Below are positions 33,862 to 42,687 of a DNA stretch of 64,000 bases, one piece after another (the stretch's first letter is position 1; the number at the start of each line of letters is the position of its first letter). The notes below the pieces were generated by a model, which worked only from the letters and a program-made list of their open reading frames with translations, ran no database searches and was not told where the DNA came from. The stretch covers positions 248,001-312,000 of the forward strand of contig NZ_CP039693.1 in assembly GCF_005145045.1 (NCBI RefSeq). The letters run 5' to 3'. The translations under genes were made by a program, and so were the position numbers. Source of the DNA: Agrobacterium larrymoorei (GTDB taxonomy: Bacteria; Pseudomonadota; Alphaproteobacteria; Rhizobiales; Rhizobiaceae).

Positions 33862-35460
33862 CTATCGTTTTTTGGTGACGGTGCGCAGCTGCGTCGACCA
33901 GGACGGGTTGAGCTCCAGCCCCTTGATGTCGGCGCGGTAGCCGACGCTGTCGATCACTTCGGAGAACGGCTGGATCGCCGGAACGACCTCTTCGTAATAG
34001 CGCTGGATGTCCTCGTAATCCTTGACCTGCTTGTTCTTGTCGGTTTCGACGAGAGCATCATCGATCATGGTGTTGATCTTCTGATCGTAGAAAGACGTGC
34101 GCCACCCTTGGAAGTTCGTCAGCTTCGCTTCATCCGCATTGTTGGGATTGTAGACGATGGCACGCAGGTTGGAATCCGGGTGCGGCAACTGGCCGCCGCC
34201 GCCGCGACCGACGACGAGTTCATATTTTCTCTCGCGCATCGCGCCGTAGATCTGATCGCCGGAACCGGTGATGATTTCCGCCTTGATGCCGCCCTGGGCA
34301 AGCGTTGCCTGAATGGCAGTGGCAAGGCTCATGAAGGGAACATCGGAAATGGCGCGCAGCGTCGTGGAGAAACCGTTCGGGTAACCCGCTTCAGCCAGAA
34401 GAGCCTTCGCCTTCTCGACATCGAGCTTATATCCCGCATTCGGAAGCGCGCCGAAGACGCCGGATGGCAGCGGACGGTCACGCAGCTTGCCGAAATAGGG
34501 CATGACGCTATCGTTCAGGCCCTGATAGTCGATCAGATAGCGAAGTGCTTCCCTCACCTTCGGCTTCTGGAAACGCTCATCCTTCATCGACACCGCAAGA
34601 TAATAGAAGCCACTACCGGCATTCGTTTGGACCTTAACGTCCTTGTTGCCTTCAAGCGACTTGAGATCAGCCGCCGACATCGAAAATGCGATGTCGATAT
34701 CACCTTTTTGCAGCATCAGGCGCTGGCTCTGGGATTCGGCAAGGTGGCGCATCATGATGCGACGCATGGCCGGCTTCTCGCCCCAGTAATTCTTGTTCTG
34801 GTCCAGCGTCACACGCTCGTTGGATTGCCACTGGGCAAGAGTGAAGGGGCCGGAACCGGCGGAGTTGTTGGTAAGCCAGGCGCTACCGAGATCGCCGTTC
34901 TTGTCATGCTCCATGACGGCCTTCATGTCGAGGACCGAGCCCGGGCCGACGATGCCGAGCGTCTGGATGACGATCTGCGGATCGACCTCTTTCGGCAGGG
35001 TCACGACGACAGTCTTTTCATCGGGCGCGGTGAAACTCGCATCCGCATTGGCAGCGGTGAAGCCGTGGGTTTTCAGGAAGGAGGCCTGAGCCAGATTGAG
35101 CTTCATCACACGCTTCAGCGACCAGATGACATCGGCGGATGTTACCGGATTGCCGGAAGCGAAGTTCGCGCCATCGCGCAGTTTGAATGTGATGGCCGAT
35201 CCGTCATCCGAAACCGTCCAGCTTTCCGCGAGCTGCGGGTCCAGCTGTCCCCGCTTGGTCGGGTTCAGTCCCACCAAGTTGTCATATATGTTTGCCAGAA
35301 CCTGGACGCTTTCCTTGCCGGTGATGGCGGCGGGATCGAGCGTCAGGATGTTATTCATCGAAAATCCGACCACCAGCATGGTAGGCGGTGTTTCAGCGTG
35401 AACTGGCTGAAATAGAACGGTTGAGCTTAAAATAAGCGCGGCTAGGCTACGTTTGATCAT
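33862..35460 (-). CDS. Family 5 periplasmic solute-binding protein (DppA/OppA-like)
   Basis: A 532-residue binding protein. Signal peptide MIKRSLAALILSSTVLFQPVHA is cut before ETPP. The family 5 signature is present (SVQVLANIYDNLVGLNPTKRGQLDPQLAESW..SDDGSAITFKLRDGANFASGNPVTSADVIWSLKR). ATG 35460 has GGAGGAG 11 bases upstream, rather distant. As first gene of the operon it is preceded by a promoter with an operator-like palindrome at 35525-35553. The operon also holds a FadR-type regulator and an esterase-like hydrolase, so a carbohydrate ester or acid is as likely a ligand as a peptide. Confidence 0.88.
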   Translation of the reverse strand: MIKRSLAALILSSTVLFQPVHAETPPTMLVVGFSMNNILTLDPAAITGKESVQVLANIYDNLVGLNPTKRGQLDPQLAESWTVSDDGSAITFKLRDGANFASGNPVTSADVIWSLKRVMKLNLAQASFLKTHGFTAANADASFTAPDEKTVVVTLPKEVDPQIVIQTLGIVGPGSVLDMKAVMEHDKNGDLGSAWLTNNSAGSGPFTLAQWQSNERVTLDQNKNYWGEKPAMRRIMMRHLAESQSQRLMLQKGDIDIAFSMSAADLKSLEGNKDVKVQTNAGSGFYYLAVSMKDERFQKPKVREALRYLIDYQGLNDSVMPYFGKLRDRPLPSGVFGALPNAGYKLDVEKAKALLAEAGYPNGFSTTLRAISDVPFMSLATAIQATLAQGGIKAEIITGSGDQIYGAMRERKYELVVGRGGGGQLPHPDSNLRAIVYNPNNADEAKLTNFQGWRTSFYDQKINTMIDDALVETDKNKQVKDYEDIQRYYEEVVPAIQPFSEVIDSVGYRADIKGLELNPSWSTQLRTVTKKR

Positions 35461-35807
35461 GGTCGCTGTGACTCCTCCCAATACGCGTCGGTTCCTCAAA
35501 CCCGCCGCTGACCAATTTGATAAAGAGATATGACGTCTTATGACATCTGTCAACGTATCCCTGGTCGAATTGCGTGGGCGGAAGATGGACTGGAGGCATT
35601 TCGGATGCCGCCCGATCAACATGCCAGGGCGAAAAACAGCGGTGGCAAATGGACTTAACGTTCTTTGCCATTCTGACGTGCTTCATCGGTCCTGCCGAAC
35701 ATGAGCATGTGCTGCGAAGCTAAATTGTGATGATTGTTGCGACACAGGCAAGCCGCCCTCCACCGGGGAGTGGTCACAATCCTGTTTTTAGATCCGGTTT
35801 TAAAGGA
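35461..35807. other. 347-base intergenic region
   Basis: Between the binding-protein gene and the GGDEF-EAL gene, both on the minus strand. Apart from the promoter/operator at 35525-35553 it contains weak stems near 35762-35778 (CCACC-GGTGG type) and 35786-35815 (GGATC arms), possibly a poor terminator for the GGDEF-EAL gene. No gene is supported. Confidence 0.4.
35525..35553 (-). promoter_or_regulatory. Promoter of the importer operon with operator-like palindrome
   Basis: On the minus strand TTGACA (35553-35548) and TATCTC (35530-35525) are separated by 17 bases, about 65 bases before the start codon. The spacer and box edge hold the imperfect palindrome ATGACGTCTTATGACAT (35530-35546). 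A repressor bound there would block RNA polymerase directly; the FadR-type protein encoded in the operon is the obvious candidate. Confidence 0.55.
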
Positions 35808-38588
35808 TCAGGCGACCTGCGCCAAAGCCTGTTGCGCCATGGGCATGGGCCGCCCGAGGAGATAACCCTGCGCTTCCTGACATCCCTCCGTGCGCAGGAT
35901 ATCCAGCTGCTCGTTCGTCTCCACACCTTCGGCAAGCACGGGAATGCGCAGCCCCTGGCCGAGCGAGAGAATGGCGCGCACCATCGCTCTGGCCTCATCG
36001 CTTTCCTGCAACTCCACCATGAAGCTGCGGTCGAGCTTGATCTTGTCGAAGGGGAAACTGCGCAACAGTTCGAGCGAAGAATAACCGGTGCCGAAATCAT
36101 CGATGGCAATCGATACGCCTAGCGCCTTGATGAGGTTGAGCGCGTTCATCGCCCGCTGCTTGTCGACGATGATGGAGTTCTCGGTGATTTCCAGCTCGAG
36201 CCTTCGCGGATCGAGGCCGGTTTCCTTGAGAACGGAAATGACGAGGGACACCGTATCTGCATGAGCGATCTGGACCGGAGAGAGATTGACCGCGACCTTC
36301 AGGTCGTTCGGCCAAGATGCCGCCTCATGGCATGCCTGGCGCAGAACCCATTCACCGATTGGAAGGATTGCACCGCATTCTTCTGCGACACCGATAAAAT
36401 CGACCGGCGAGACGTTTCCGCGTTCGGGATGATGCCAGCGCAACAGCACTTCATAACCGGTGATGCGACCCGTGAGAACCGATTTCTGCACCTGATAATG
36501 CAGATGGAATTCGTTGTTCTCGATGCCGAGCCAGAGATCCTTGGCAAGCTTCGCCCGGTCCCGGGCAAGCTCATCCATGTTGCCGTCATAGAAGCAGATC
36601 TTCTGGGTCAGGCTGTTTTTGGAGCGATACATGGCAAGATCGGCATTGGCCAGCAGCACATCCGGCGCATCGCCATCTTCCGGGAAGAGTGCAACGCCGA
36701 TGCTTGCTCCGGTCGTCAGCTTGTGGTGATCGAGGGTAACGGGAATGCTCAAAGCCTCGGACAGACGTTCGGCAAAATCCTGCACTTCCGAAATATCCGT
36801 ATAGCGCTTGATTGCCGCAAACTCATCGCCGCCGACACGCGCGACCATTTCGTTCTGCTTCAAAAGCTTGCTCAAGCGTGTGGCAAGCTCGACCAGAACC
36901 TTATCGCCTACATGATGGCCGATCTGGTCGTTGATCATCTTGAACTTGTTCAGATCGACGCCGATCACCGCCACATGCCCGTTGTTGCGGGTCGCAACGG
37001 AAACCTCGTAGTCCAGAAAGTCGTTCAGGGCGGAGCGATTGGGCAGCTTCGTCAGGCTGTCATGCTTGGCAAGGAAGGCGATATGCTCTTCCGAGCGAAT
37101 GCGGTCGGTAATGTCCTCGAAGGTCGCGACCCAGCCGCCATCTACCACGAGGTTGAAATTCGCCAGTATAGAATGATCGCCATCCATTTTATGGATGAGG
37201 CTATTCTGGCCGGAGCGAATGGCTTCGATATGCTTGCGATAGTGCGCCCTCGCCCGTTCTTCGAAACCGGGATCGTCAGGAAGCGCAATCTCGTAACCGC
37301 GACGCACGATTTCCCAGTAGCTGACGCCGGGTTTGAGAAACTCGTCATCGAAGCTGAAGAGCGACCGGTAGCGCTGGTTCGAGAGAATGAGCTTCTCATT
37401 GGCATCGAACAGGCAGATGCCCTGAATCATGTTTTCAAGCGCCAGATCGAGGTTGCGCGTGACCGCAACGATCCGGTCGCGGTCGGCCTTCTGTTCGGTG
37501 ATGTCGCGGGTAATCTTGGCAAAGCCGAGTTGATGGCCCTTGTCGTCATAGACCGGTTGAATGAGGACGTTGGCGTAAAAGGACGATCCGTCCTTGCGAT
37601 AGCGCAGCCCTTCTGCTTCGAAGCGGCCATTCTTGCGCGCAAGATGCAGGGCATGTTCAGGAAGGCCGTTTTTCTGGTCCTCCTGCGAATAGAAAATGGA
37701 GAAATTGCTGCCGATGATTTCGCTGGCTTTGTAGCCCTTGAACCGTTCGGCACCTGCATTCCAGTTGGTGACAACGCCGGTTGGGTCCAGCATGTAGATC
37801 GCATAATCGGTTACGCCGCGTACCAGAACGTCGAAATTGGCTTCGGATGCGAGCGCCTTGCGCGCAGCGCGCACCGCAATCGTGACGGCTGAAATGCCCG
37901 ATGCCAGAAATGACAGCGATACCAGCATGATCATGATGAGCAGGAAGGACTTCGATAGCCCCTGATGCGCCACCGGATTGATGCCCGGCGAGAGCGTCAA
38001 CGCGCCCATGGCGGTGAAGTGCATCAGAACGATGCCAAGAGAGAGAAAGGATGCCGCAGTGACGATGCGCTTGTCGGACAGGACGATCGTATTCGAAATG
38101 GAAAAACCGATGGTGGCGGCAATCCAGGAAATGGTCAGCGATGCGATGACGAGATTGCGGTCCCAGACGAGCTCGCCCGGAACTTCCATACCCGCCATGC
38201 CGACGAAGTGCATGGAGGCCACGCCGAAGCCGAAGATGAGGCCTGCGGCAATCGTTCCTTGGCTGCGCGGCAACACCAGAATGACGGCGCCAGCTGTGAA
38301 TGTCGAGGCGAACGCCACTGCAAGCGAAAGCAGCGTCAGATCACGATCATAGCCGACGACAATACCCGGATCATAGGCCAGCATGGCAACGAAATGCGTC
38401 GACCAGATGCCGAAGCCACCTGCAAACCCCATGACGCAAATCCATGTCCAGCGCTGATACGAGATCGAACGCCCGGCGGCACGCAGGAAAAGCATGGAGC
38501 CGAGGTTAGACAAAAAGCACAAAGCCCCCGCCAGAAGGACGAGCCATAGATTGTGCTGGTAGGCCAGGCAGTAGGCGATTGCAGACAT
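35808..38588 (-). CDS. MHYT-PAS-PAS-GGDEF-EAL cyclic-di-GMP enzyme
   Basis: A 926-residue inner-membrane signalling protein. Residues 1-235 hold seven helices of an MHYT sensor with its three motifs (WSTHFVAM, ASMHFVGM, LMHFTAMG), proposed to bind a metal and sense oxygen, CO or NO. Two PAS domains follow (about 255-375 and 385-500). The GGDEF domain has an intact active site RVGGDEFAAI near residue 586. The EAL domain reads EVLLRW near 712, keeping the Glu, and retains EITENS, DDFGTGYSSL, KLDRSF and LAEGVET, so phosphodiesterase activity is likely preserved. It could make or degrade c-di-GMP according to the signal. It stands alone on the minus strand. Confidence 0.92.
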   Translation of the reverse strand: MSAIAYCLAYQHNLWLVLLAGALCFLSNLGSMLFLRAAGRSISYQRWTWICVMGFAGGFGIWSTHFVAMLAYDPGIVVGYDRDLTLLSLAVAFASTFTAGAVILVLPRSQGTIAAGLIFGFGVASMHFVGMAGMEVPGELVWDRNLVIASLTISWIAATIGFSISNTIVLSDKRIVTAASFLSLGIVLMHFTAMGALTLSPGINPVAHQGLSKSFLLIMIMLVSLSFLASGISAVTIAVRAARKALASEANFDVLVRGVTDYAIYMLDPTGVVTNWNAGAERFKGYKASEIIGSNFSIFYSQEDQKNGLPEHALHLARKNGRFEAEGLRYRKDGSSFYANVLIQPVYDDKGHQLGFAKITRDITEQKADRDRIVAVTRNLDLALENMIQGICLFDANEKLILSNQRYRSLFSFDDEFLKPGVSYWEIVRRGYEIALPDDPGFEERARAHYRKHIEAIRSGQNSLIHKMDGDHSILANFNLVVDGGWVATFEDITDRIRSEEHIAFLAKHDSLTKLPNRSALNDFLDYEVSVATRNNGHVAVIGVDLNKFKMINDQIGHHVGDKVLVELATRLSKLLKQNEMVARVGGDEFAAIKRYTDISEVQDFAERLSEALSIPVTLDHHKLTTGASIGVALFPEDGDAPDVLLANADLAMYRSKNSLTQKICFYDGNMDELARDRAKLAKDLWLGIENNEFHLHYQVQKSVLTGRITGYEVLLRWHHPERGNVSPVDFIGVAEECGAILPIGEWVLRQACHEAASWPNDLKVAVNLSPVQIAHADTVSLVISVLKETGLDPRRLELEITENSIIVDKQRAMNALNLIKALGVSIAIDDFGTGYSSLELLRSFPFDKIKLDRSFMVELQESDEARAMVRAILSLGQGLRIPVLAEGVETNEQLDILRTEGCQEAQGYLLGRPMPMAQQALAQVA

Positions 38589-38996
38589 GATTGCTTCCGT
38601 TATTCAGAAGCGAGCTAAGAACTTGCTCAATTAAGAATGCATGAAATAACCTGCCTATGAGGGCGGAACAGCGGAAGCTTCGAGCGTCGTGATTAACGCG
38701 GGAACAACGAGCGCATACCAGCAGTTTCCGAACGACTTCGGGCTGAACTCGTAATTGCATATAATTGTTTTCGAAATAACTCTAAAATCCGCACCGAAAA
38801 TGGTTGGTTCAGGGCTGTATCGTCAACAAATTTTAGCCGCATGTCGGGAGTGTTGTCGTCAAACGGATGCGATCAAGAGTTTTAGTGAAGCTCACCGTTT
38901 GGCAAAACCGGAACCTCCCGGTCACATCGGCTTTTGATCCATTCGGCGAGCAACATTGCTACCGCGTGAAAATTGTCCAGTGAAAGGATTTCGCAA
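38589..38996. other. 408-base intergenic region
   Basis: Divergent gap between the GGDEF-EAL gene and gnd. A perfect TATAAT occurs at 38760-38765 but without a good -35 box at the right distance. A GGAAC at 38701 is followed by GTTT after 18 bases, one base longer than the two better EcfG sites in this window. I see no gene or strong hairpin. Confidence 0.35.
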
Positions 38997-39998
38997 ATGC
39001 AGCTTGGCATGATGGGATTGGGTCGAATGGGGGCCAATATGGTCCGCAGGCTCATGAAGGATGGGCATGAGTGCGTCGTTTATGACGTGAACCCCTCGGC
39101 AGTCGGCGCTCTTGCATCCGACGGTGCTTCGGGCGCGCAATCCTTGCAGGAATTCATCGGCAAACTGTCCAAGCCTGCCTGCGTCTGGCTGATGTTGCCT
39201 GCCGCAATCACCGGCAAGGTTGTCGAAGAGATCGCGGCACTGCTTGAGCCCGGCGACATCATCATCGATGGCGGTAATTCTCATTACGAGGACGCGGTCG
39301 ATATCGCCGCACGGCTTTCGGAGAAGAAAATCAGCTTTGTCGATGTCGGCACAAGCGGTGGTGTCTGGGGGCTGGAGCGCGGCTACTGCCTCATGATCGG
39401 CGGCCCGGACGATGCAGTGCGCCATCTCGACCCGATTTTGGCCAGCCTCGCGCCCGGTGCCGACAACGCCACTTCAACACAGGCATCGACTGCGGAGCGC
39501 GGTTATCTGCATTGCGGCCCAAGCGGTGCAGGCCACTTCGTCAAAATGGTCCATAACGGCATCGAATATGGTGTGATGGCGGCTTATGCCGAGGGACTGA
39601 ACATTCTGCGCGCCGCGAATGCGGGCAAAGAAAAACGTACCATCGACGCGGAAACGTCGCCACTCAAACACCCGCAATATTTCCAGTTCGATATCGATCT
39701 GGCAGCAGTCTCAGAAGTGTGGCGCCATGGCAGCGTTATCGACTCCTGGCTTCTCGATCTGACCGCGGAGGCTTTGAAGAAAGACGCGGATCTGAACCAG
39801 TTCGATGGTCGCGTATCGGATTCGGGCGAAGGGCGCTGGACACTGAAGGCCGCCATAGACACCGGCGTTCCGGCCCCCATCCTTTCATCCGCCCTCTTCA
39901 GCCGCTTCACCTCGCAGGGGCAATCCGCCTATGCCGACAAACTCCTGTCCGCCATGCGCTTCGCCTTCGGCGGGCATGCGGAAAAGAAGCCGGAGTGA
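38997..39998 (+). CDS. gnd: 6-phosphogluconate dehydrogenase, decarboxylating (short form)
   Basis: Oxidises and decarboxylates 6-phosphogluconate to ribulose 5-phosphate in the pentose phosphate pathway. At 333 residues it belongs to the short, often NAD-preferring GndA/YqeC group. ATG 38997 has AAAGGA nine bases upstream. Rossmann motif LGMMGLGRMGANMVRRL; substrate segment DVGTSGGVWGLERGYCLMIGG; catalytic Lys in GAGHFVKMVHNGIEYG. It is followed by a terminator, so it is a single-gene unit. Confidence 0.9.
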   Translation: MQLGMMGLGRMGANMVRRLMKDGHECVVYDVNPSAVGALASDGASGAQSLQEFIGKLSKPACVWLMLPAAITGKVVEEIAALLEPGDIIIDGGNSHYEDAVDIAARLSEKKISFVDVGTSGGVWGLERGYCLMIGGPDDAVRHLDPILASLAPGADNATSTQASTAERGYLHCGPSGAGHFVKMVHNGIEYGVMAAYAEGLNILRAANAGKEKRTIDAETSPLKHPQYFQFDIDLAAVSEVWRHGSVIDSWLLDLTAEALKKDADLNQFDGRVSDSGEGRWTLKAAIDTGVPAPILSSALFSRFTSQGQSAYADKLLSAMRFAFGGHAEKKPE

Positions 39999-40019
39999 TT
40001 TTGCGGATCGGGAATGACA

Positions 40020-40046
40020 AAGGGGCAGTCAAATCTGCCCCTTCCT
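40020..40046 (+). terminator. Terminator after gnd
   Basis: Perfect 9-bp stem AAGGGGCAG / CTGCCCCTT with a six-base loop, 22 bases after the gnd stop. The tail is CCTGTAT, so the U-run is short, but position and stem fit a terminator. Confidence 0.65.
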
Positions 40047-40100
40047 GTATCTGCCCGATAAGTCCCGCTCTCCAGCACCTCCCCAATGTGACGCAGGCGA

Positions 40101-40146
40101 ATAATTTTCTACAAATTACGTAGAAATAGAATGACCGGTCTTCCTC
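40101..40146 (+). promoter_or_regulatory. Shared 46-bp motif, copy A
   Basis: First of three closely similar elements (others at 42581-42626 and 48195-48240). Core TAGAAATAGAATGACCGGTC followed by TTCCTC; upstream arm contains TTTCTACAAATTACG so that CTAC and GTAG form a small palindrome. It lies 95 bases before the ATG of the reductase gene. Probably the binding site of a LysR-type activator plus promoter elements. A TAGGAT near 40166 may be the -10 box. Confidence 0.7.
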
Positions 40147-40240
40147 GTGGCTCTGCTGCCGCCGTAGGATGACCCAGATCAGCGAAGCCTGTGCTTCGAT
40201 CATCACATGCAAATCACCGAATGAAGGCGAGAAACAACAC

Positions 40241-41245
40241 ATGCCGCGTTACGTCATTATCGGGGCTGGTGCAGTCGGCGCGAGCCTGGCAGCCCAGTTT
40301 CAGTTCTCTGGTATAGACCATGTTCTGGTAGGGCGCGGCGCGCAAATCGCGCATATCAGGCAGAATGGCCTGACGTTTCAGCGACCAAGCGGCACGCGTC
40401 AGGTTTCCTTGGACGTTTTCGATGTTTCCGAGCCTCCGCAATTGCGTCCCGACGATATCCTGCTTCTGACGGTCAAGTCGCAGGATGCAGCAAGCGCGCT
40501 CGCCTTCTGGTCCTGGCAGAGCGTTTCAGGATCAGGTGCCACCGCCGCGACGACCCTCCCAATCGTCACGTTTCAGAATGGTCTTGCGACAGAGGCCGCC
40601 GCTCTTCGAACCTTCGCGAAGGTGTATGGCGCAAGCATTCTGACACCCGCGCGCTTCACGGAAACGGGTACTGTCGTTGTCGGCGGGGAACCGCAACTGG
40701 GCATCGTGACGGTGGGGCGTTTCCCGCATGGGCGCGATGAAACGAGCGAGCGGATCGCAGCCGATCTCAGCACCGCGAATTATCTTGCTGAAGCGACGGA
40801 TGACATTCGTCGCTGGAAGGCAGCGAAGTTGCTTCATAATGTTCGCAACGTGCTTGAGCTTTTCGAGGGCGCCGACAATTTGCGGGAAAGGCTTAGCGCG
40901 ACGCTTGTCGATGAGGCAAGGCAGGCGCTGGAGGCGGCAGGTTACGCCTCTGCGTCACCTTCGGAGCGACGCATAGATATCAGCGGCTGGCATATTGCAC
41001 CGGACAGTGGAATTTCGCCCGGCCAGCAATCGACATGGCAGAGTTTCACGCGCGGCGCTTCAAGCGAGGTCGATTTTCTGAATGGTGAAATCGTTCTTCT
41101 CGGGCGCCTGCATGGTGTGGCGACACCTTACAATATCGGCGTCCAGAGCCTAGCTGGAGAATTGGCCAGGAATGGTGCTTTCACATCACCTCTCGCTCTG
41201 TCCGCGATAGCGGATTTCGTTGCTGCATCGGGCGCTTCGAAATGA
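40241..41245 (+). CDS. Ketopantoate reductase-like (PanE/ApbA family) oxidoreductase
   Basis: A 334-residue NADPH-dependent 2-keto-acid reductase fold: Rossmann motif IIGAGAVGASLAAQF, then LLTVKSQDAASAL and the GLATEAAAL segment. The C-terminal 6PGDH-like domain has the Lys in WRWKAAKLLHNVRNVL. The family makes pantoate for coenzyme A, but many paralogues reduce other keto acids. Because it sits with a TetR regulator and an HCCA isomerase under motif A, a catabolic role is more likely than panE itself. Frame extends to 40169, but ATG 40241 (after AAGGCGAG) starts exactly at the Rossmann strand. Confidence 0.75.
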   Translation: MPRYVIIGAGAVGASLAAQFQFSGIDHVLVGRGAQIAHIRQNGLTFQRPSGTRQVSLDVFDVSEPPQLRPDDILLLTVKSQDAASALAFWSWQSVSGSGATAATTLPIVTFQNGLATEAAALRTFAKVYGASILTPARFTETGTVVVGGEPQLGIVTVGRFPHGRDETSERIAADLSTANYLAEATDDIRRWKAAKLLHNVRNVLELFEGADNLRERLSATLVDEARQALEAAGYASASPSERRIDISGWHIAPDSGISPGQQSTWQSFTRGASSEVDFLNGEIVLLGRLHGVATPYNIGVQSLAGELARNGAFTSPLALSAIADFVAASGASK

Positions 41246-41811
41246 GAGAAGCCATATCGGACCACATTCTTTCTGCTGCGGGAGCATTGTTCTATCGCGA
41301 AGGCATCCGAGCCGTCGGGATCGACCGGATCATTGACGAGGCGAAAGTCGCCAAGGCCACTCTCTACCGGCATTTCCCCTCTAAGGATCATCTCGTTGCA
41401 GCCTATTTGGAGGCGCGGCATGAGCGTGTCATCCAGTCGCTGCAAGATGTGATCTCGGCCCAGACCTCCACTCGCCACCAGATACAATTGATCTTCGAAC
41501 GGCTCTACGAGAAGGCCGACAGTCCAGATTTTCGTGGCTGTGCCTTCGCCTTGGCGGTTGCCGAGCATGGAGACTCCGAAAAGGTCGCGTCCGTCGCGCG
41601 CACGCATAAGGCAATGGTGAGAGATGTCTTCGTTTCTATTCTTGCGAGGGCAGGCATCGCGTCAGAGCTCGTGGCTGCCCATCTGGCCCTTCTCTATGAA
41701 GGCGCTCTCGCCACGGTTGCGGTCGGGCGAGACCCGGACGCTGTTCTCATCGCGCGCGATTGCGCCCTATCCGTTTTCGATACAGCCACTTCGGTCAACC
41801 CAGCAAACTGA
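41242..41811 (+). CDS. TetR-family transcriptional regulator
   Basis: A 189-residue regulator with an N-terminal TetR helix-turn-helix (SDHILSAAGALFYREGIRAVGIDRIIDEAKVAKATLYRHFPSKDHLV). The C-terminal ligand domain resembles the AcrR/YxaF group (FRGCAFALAVAEHG). Its ATG overlaps the preceding stop (ATGA). It is co-transcribed with the reductase and the isomerase genes and likely controls that operon; a second input would come through motif A. Confidence 0.9.
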   Translation: MREAISDHILSAAGALFYREGIRAVGIDRIIDEAKVAKATLYRHFPSKDHLVAAYLEARHERVIQSLQDVISAQTSTRHQIQLIFERLYEKADSPDFRGCAFALAVAEHGDSEKVASVARTHKAMVRDVFVSILARAGIASELVAAHLALLYEGALATVAVGRDPDAVLIARDCALSVFDTATSVNPAN

Positions 41812-41823
41812 AAGTATCCATAG

Positions 41824-42426
41824 ATGACAAAGACGATCGATTACTTCTTCAGCATCGGCTCTCCTTACGCCTTTATCGGCCTCGAACCCTTTGCTGCCCT
41901 GGCACATCGGCACGATATGACGATAAAGCCCTATGTCATTCCTCTGATTGAAGAAAATGGCGGCATATATTCGCGCAATCGCCCCGAAGTGCGGCGTGCT
42001 TATTGGACAAAGGATTTGAAGCGTTGGGCCGCTCTGCGCGGCAAGGCTTTCAACTTCGGAAATCGCGCAAATCTCTCTGATCCAGCACCAGCCGGCGCGT
42101 TGGTGCTGGCGGCCATAGAAGCGGGCGCGGACTGGCTCAAGCTGACGCTGGCGCTTCAGGAAGCCTTCTGGGTGCGCGGTGAGGACATCGGCAACAAGGA
42201 CGTTCGCCGCTCGATAGCAAATGCCGCCGGTCTCGACGGCGCAGCATTGGACGAGCAAGCGCAGGGTGAGCGTATCGAGGCACTGCGCAAGGAGAACTAC
42301 GAGGCCGCGAAGGCTGCTGGTGTTTTCGGAGTGCCGACCTATCGCTACGAGGACGAACTCTACTGGGGCCAGGACAGCCTGCCTTTCCTTGAGCGCCACC
42401 TCAAGGGCGAGAAACTCGCGGCTTGA
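41824..42426 (+). CDS. 2-hydroxychromene-2-carboxylate isomerase-like (GST kappa/DsbA fold)
   Basis: A 200-residue protein with the thioredoxin-like GST-kappa fold: IDYFFSIGSPYAFIGLEPF (the catalytic Ser of the S-P segment), and the cis-Pro loop GVFGVPTYRYEDELYWGQDSLPFLERHL. Family members isomerise hydroxychromene carboxylates in naphthalene breakdown using glutathione, or act as glutathione transferases. Twelve bases after the TetR gene, third in its operon. The substrate here is unknown; glutathione-linked processing of an aromatic sulfur compound is only a suggestion. Confidence 0.83.
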   Translation: MTKTIDYFFSIGSPYAFIGLEPFAALAHRHDMTIKPYVIPLIEENGGIYSRNRPEVRRAYWTKDLKRWAALRGKAFNFGNRANLSDPAPAGALVLAAIEAGADWLKLTLALQEAFWVRGEDIGNKDVRRSIANAAGLDGAALDEQAQGERIEALRKENYEAAKAAGVFGVPTYRYEDELYWGQDSLPFLERHLKGEKLAA

Positions 42427-42580
42427 CCGAGCACCAATATGGCGCAGCATCTAATGCAGGTCTGCGCCGTACCCTCAAGCGGTAAGAGCCATATGTCGAT
42501 GCCCCGCGCTTTTCCGTCCCCGAGGGTGTCGAAGTAAAGGCTGCTGAAACACCAATCCAAATTGCAGCGAATTAGGCGAT

Positions 42581-42626
42581 AAAATAATCCCCTAATTCCA
42601 TAGAAAAAGAACAACCAGTCTTTCTC
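42581..42626 (+). promoter_or_regulatory. Shared 46-bp motif, copy B
   Basis: Core TAGAAAAAGAACAACCAGTC followed by TTTCTC, matching copies A and C at most positions. The upstream arm (ATCCCCTAATTCCA) is the most diverged. It lies about 260 bases before the binding-protein ATG and 62 before the small leader frame. Confidence 0.68.
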
Positions 42627-42687
42627 TCTTGAACATGGCTGCTAGGTTATTGGCAAGATGAACATCACACAGCAGGGGGACTGCGCC

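Noticed and set aside
33724..35415. 563-codon open frame on the plus strand
   Set aside because: Antisense to the family 5 binding-protein gene.
36261..37892. 543-codon open frame on the plus strand
   Set aside because: Antisense to the GGDEF-EAL gene; product has no motifs.
38701..38727. GGAAC followed by GTTT as a third EcfG promoter
   Set aside because: Spacer is 18 rather than 17 before GTT and the site is nearly 300 bases from the next plus-strand start. A second GGAAC nearby (38665) has no partner box.
38760..38765. Perfect TATAAT as the gnd promoter
   Set aside because: No acceptable -35 box at 16-18 bases and more than 230 bases from the ATG.
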